From Linepithema humile (lineage: Eukaryota > Arthropoda > Insecta > Hymenoptera > Formicidae), in assembly GCF_040581485.1 (NCBI RefSeq), contig NC_090128.1:25946931-26010930 (forward strand): 64,000 nt of DNA, in the 5' to 3' direction. A program made the translations under genes and the position numbers. How positions within the stretch are numbered: the stretch's first letter is position 1; each line of letters begins with the position of its first letter. Positions 63,727 through 64,000 of this stretch are shown here, piece after piece. The notes beneath the pieces were generated by a model. That model worked only from the letters and a program-made list of their open reading frames with translations. It ran no database searches and was not told where the DNA came from.

Positions 63727-64000
63727 GATAAAAGATAATGCGTACAGATAGGTATATACGTATCTATATTTTATACATAGCAACCAAATGCAACGTGAAC
63801 GGGAAAAGAAGAGGCGGGCGCGATCGATCGCGTAAGATAAAGGTACACGTAACTTTGAAAGATCTGGAAAAGTCGCGTCAAAGTTTGTACGTCGCATTTC
63901 AATACTTCTTATCCGGCGAAAGAAGCAAAAAATTCCGGACACGCTTCAGCCAGCGCTTTTTTGACGTCCAAGTTTGCCGTACGCCGCGGAGAGAGGGGCA

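Larger units (their letters stand above)
49260..64000. other. Sequence upstream of the first identified receptor exon; no assignable gene
   Basis: About 14.7 kb. It is either 5' intron of the receptor or intergenic. The receptor signal-peptide and N-terminal exons were sought on the minus strand and not found. It contains AT and CT repeats, a near-palindrome at 58.53 kb, a diverged repeat pair at 57.8 and 59.6 kb, and coding-like unassigned frames at 55.3-55.4, 55.7-56.1 and 63.9 kb (see findings). Confidence 0.7.

Overview
This is a eukaryotic, intron-rich window, most likely from a hymenopteran insect and probably an ant. The pattern is short GC3-rich exons in long AT-rich introns, GT-AG splice sites, many dinucleotide microsatellites and small inverted-repeat transposable elements. 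The two recognisable proteins closely resemble insect families. No bacterial operon, rRNA, tRNA or CRISPR array was found. The species call is inference from protein similarity recalled from memory, not a search.

Main gene: the minus strand from about 49.26 kb down to base 1 carries ten in-frame exons of an AMPA-type ionotropic glutamate receptor, closest to Drosophila GluRIA. Together they hold 443 complete codons with no stop, and every intron phase matches. They cover most of the amino-terminal domain and the first part of the ligand-binding domain. The signal peptide and extreme N-terminus were not located; they lie upstream of 49.26 kb. The remaining ligand-binding domain, the pore and the C-terminus lie beyond base 1.

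Nested gene: one receptor intron is about 39.1 kb long (7947-47081). On the same strand it contains a complete four-exon, 454-residue sugar transporter of the SLC2/Tret1-like MFS family (36214-38856).

That giant intron also holds three foldback inverted-repeat elements, at 17021-17265, 30878-31167 and 41173-41609. The last is a hAT-like MITE with two equal 206-bp arms, a 23-bp spacer and 8-bp target-site duplications. All three would form long hairpins in the receptor pre-mRNA.

The rest is intron or upstream sequence with many simple repeats. A long CA repeat lies directly behind one receptor 5' splice site. A cluster of alternating TA and CG tracts with a perfect palindrome sits near 32 kb, and several short coding-like open frames could not be assigned. 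The 49.3-64 kb segment contains no gene I can name.
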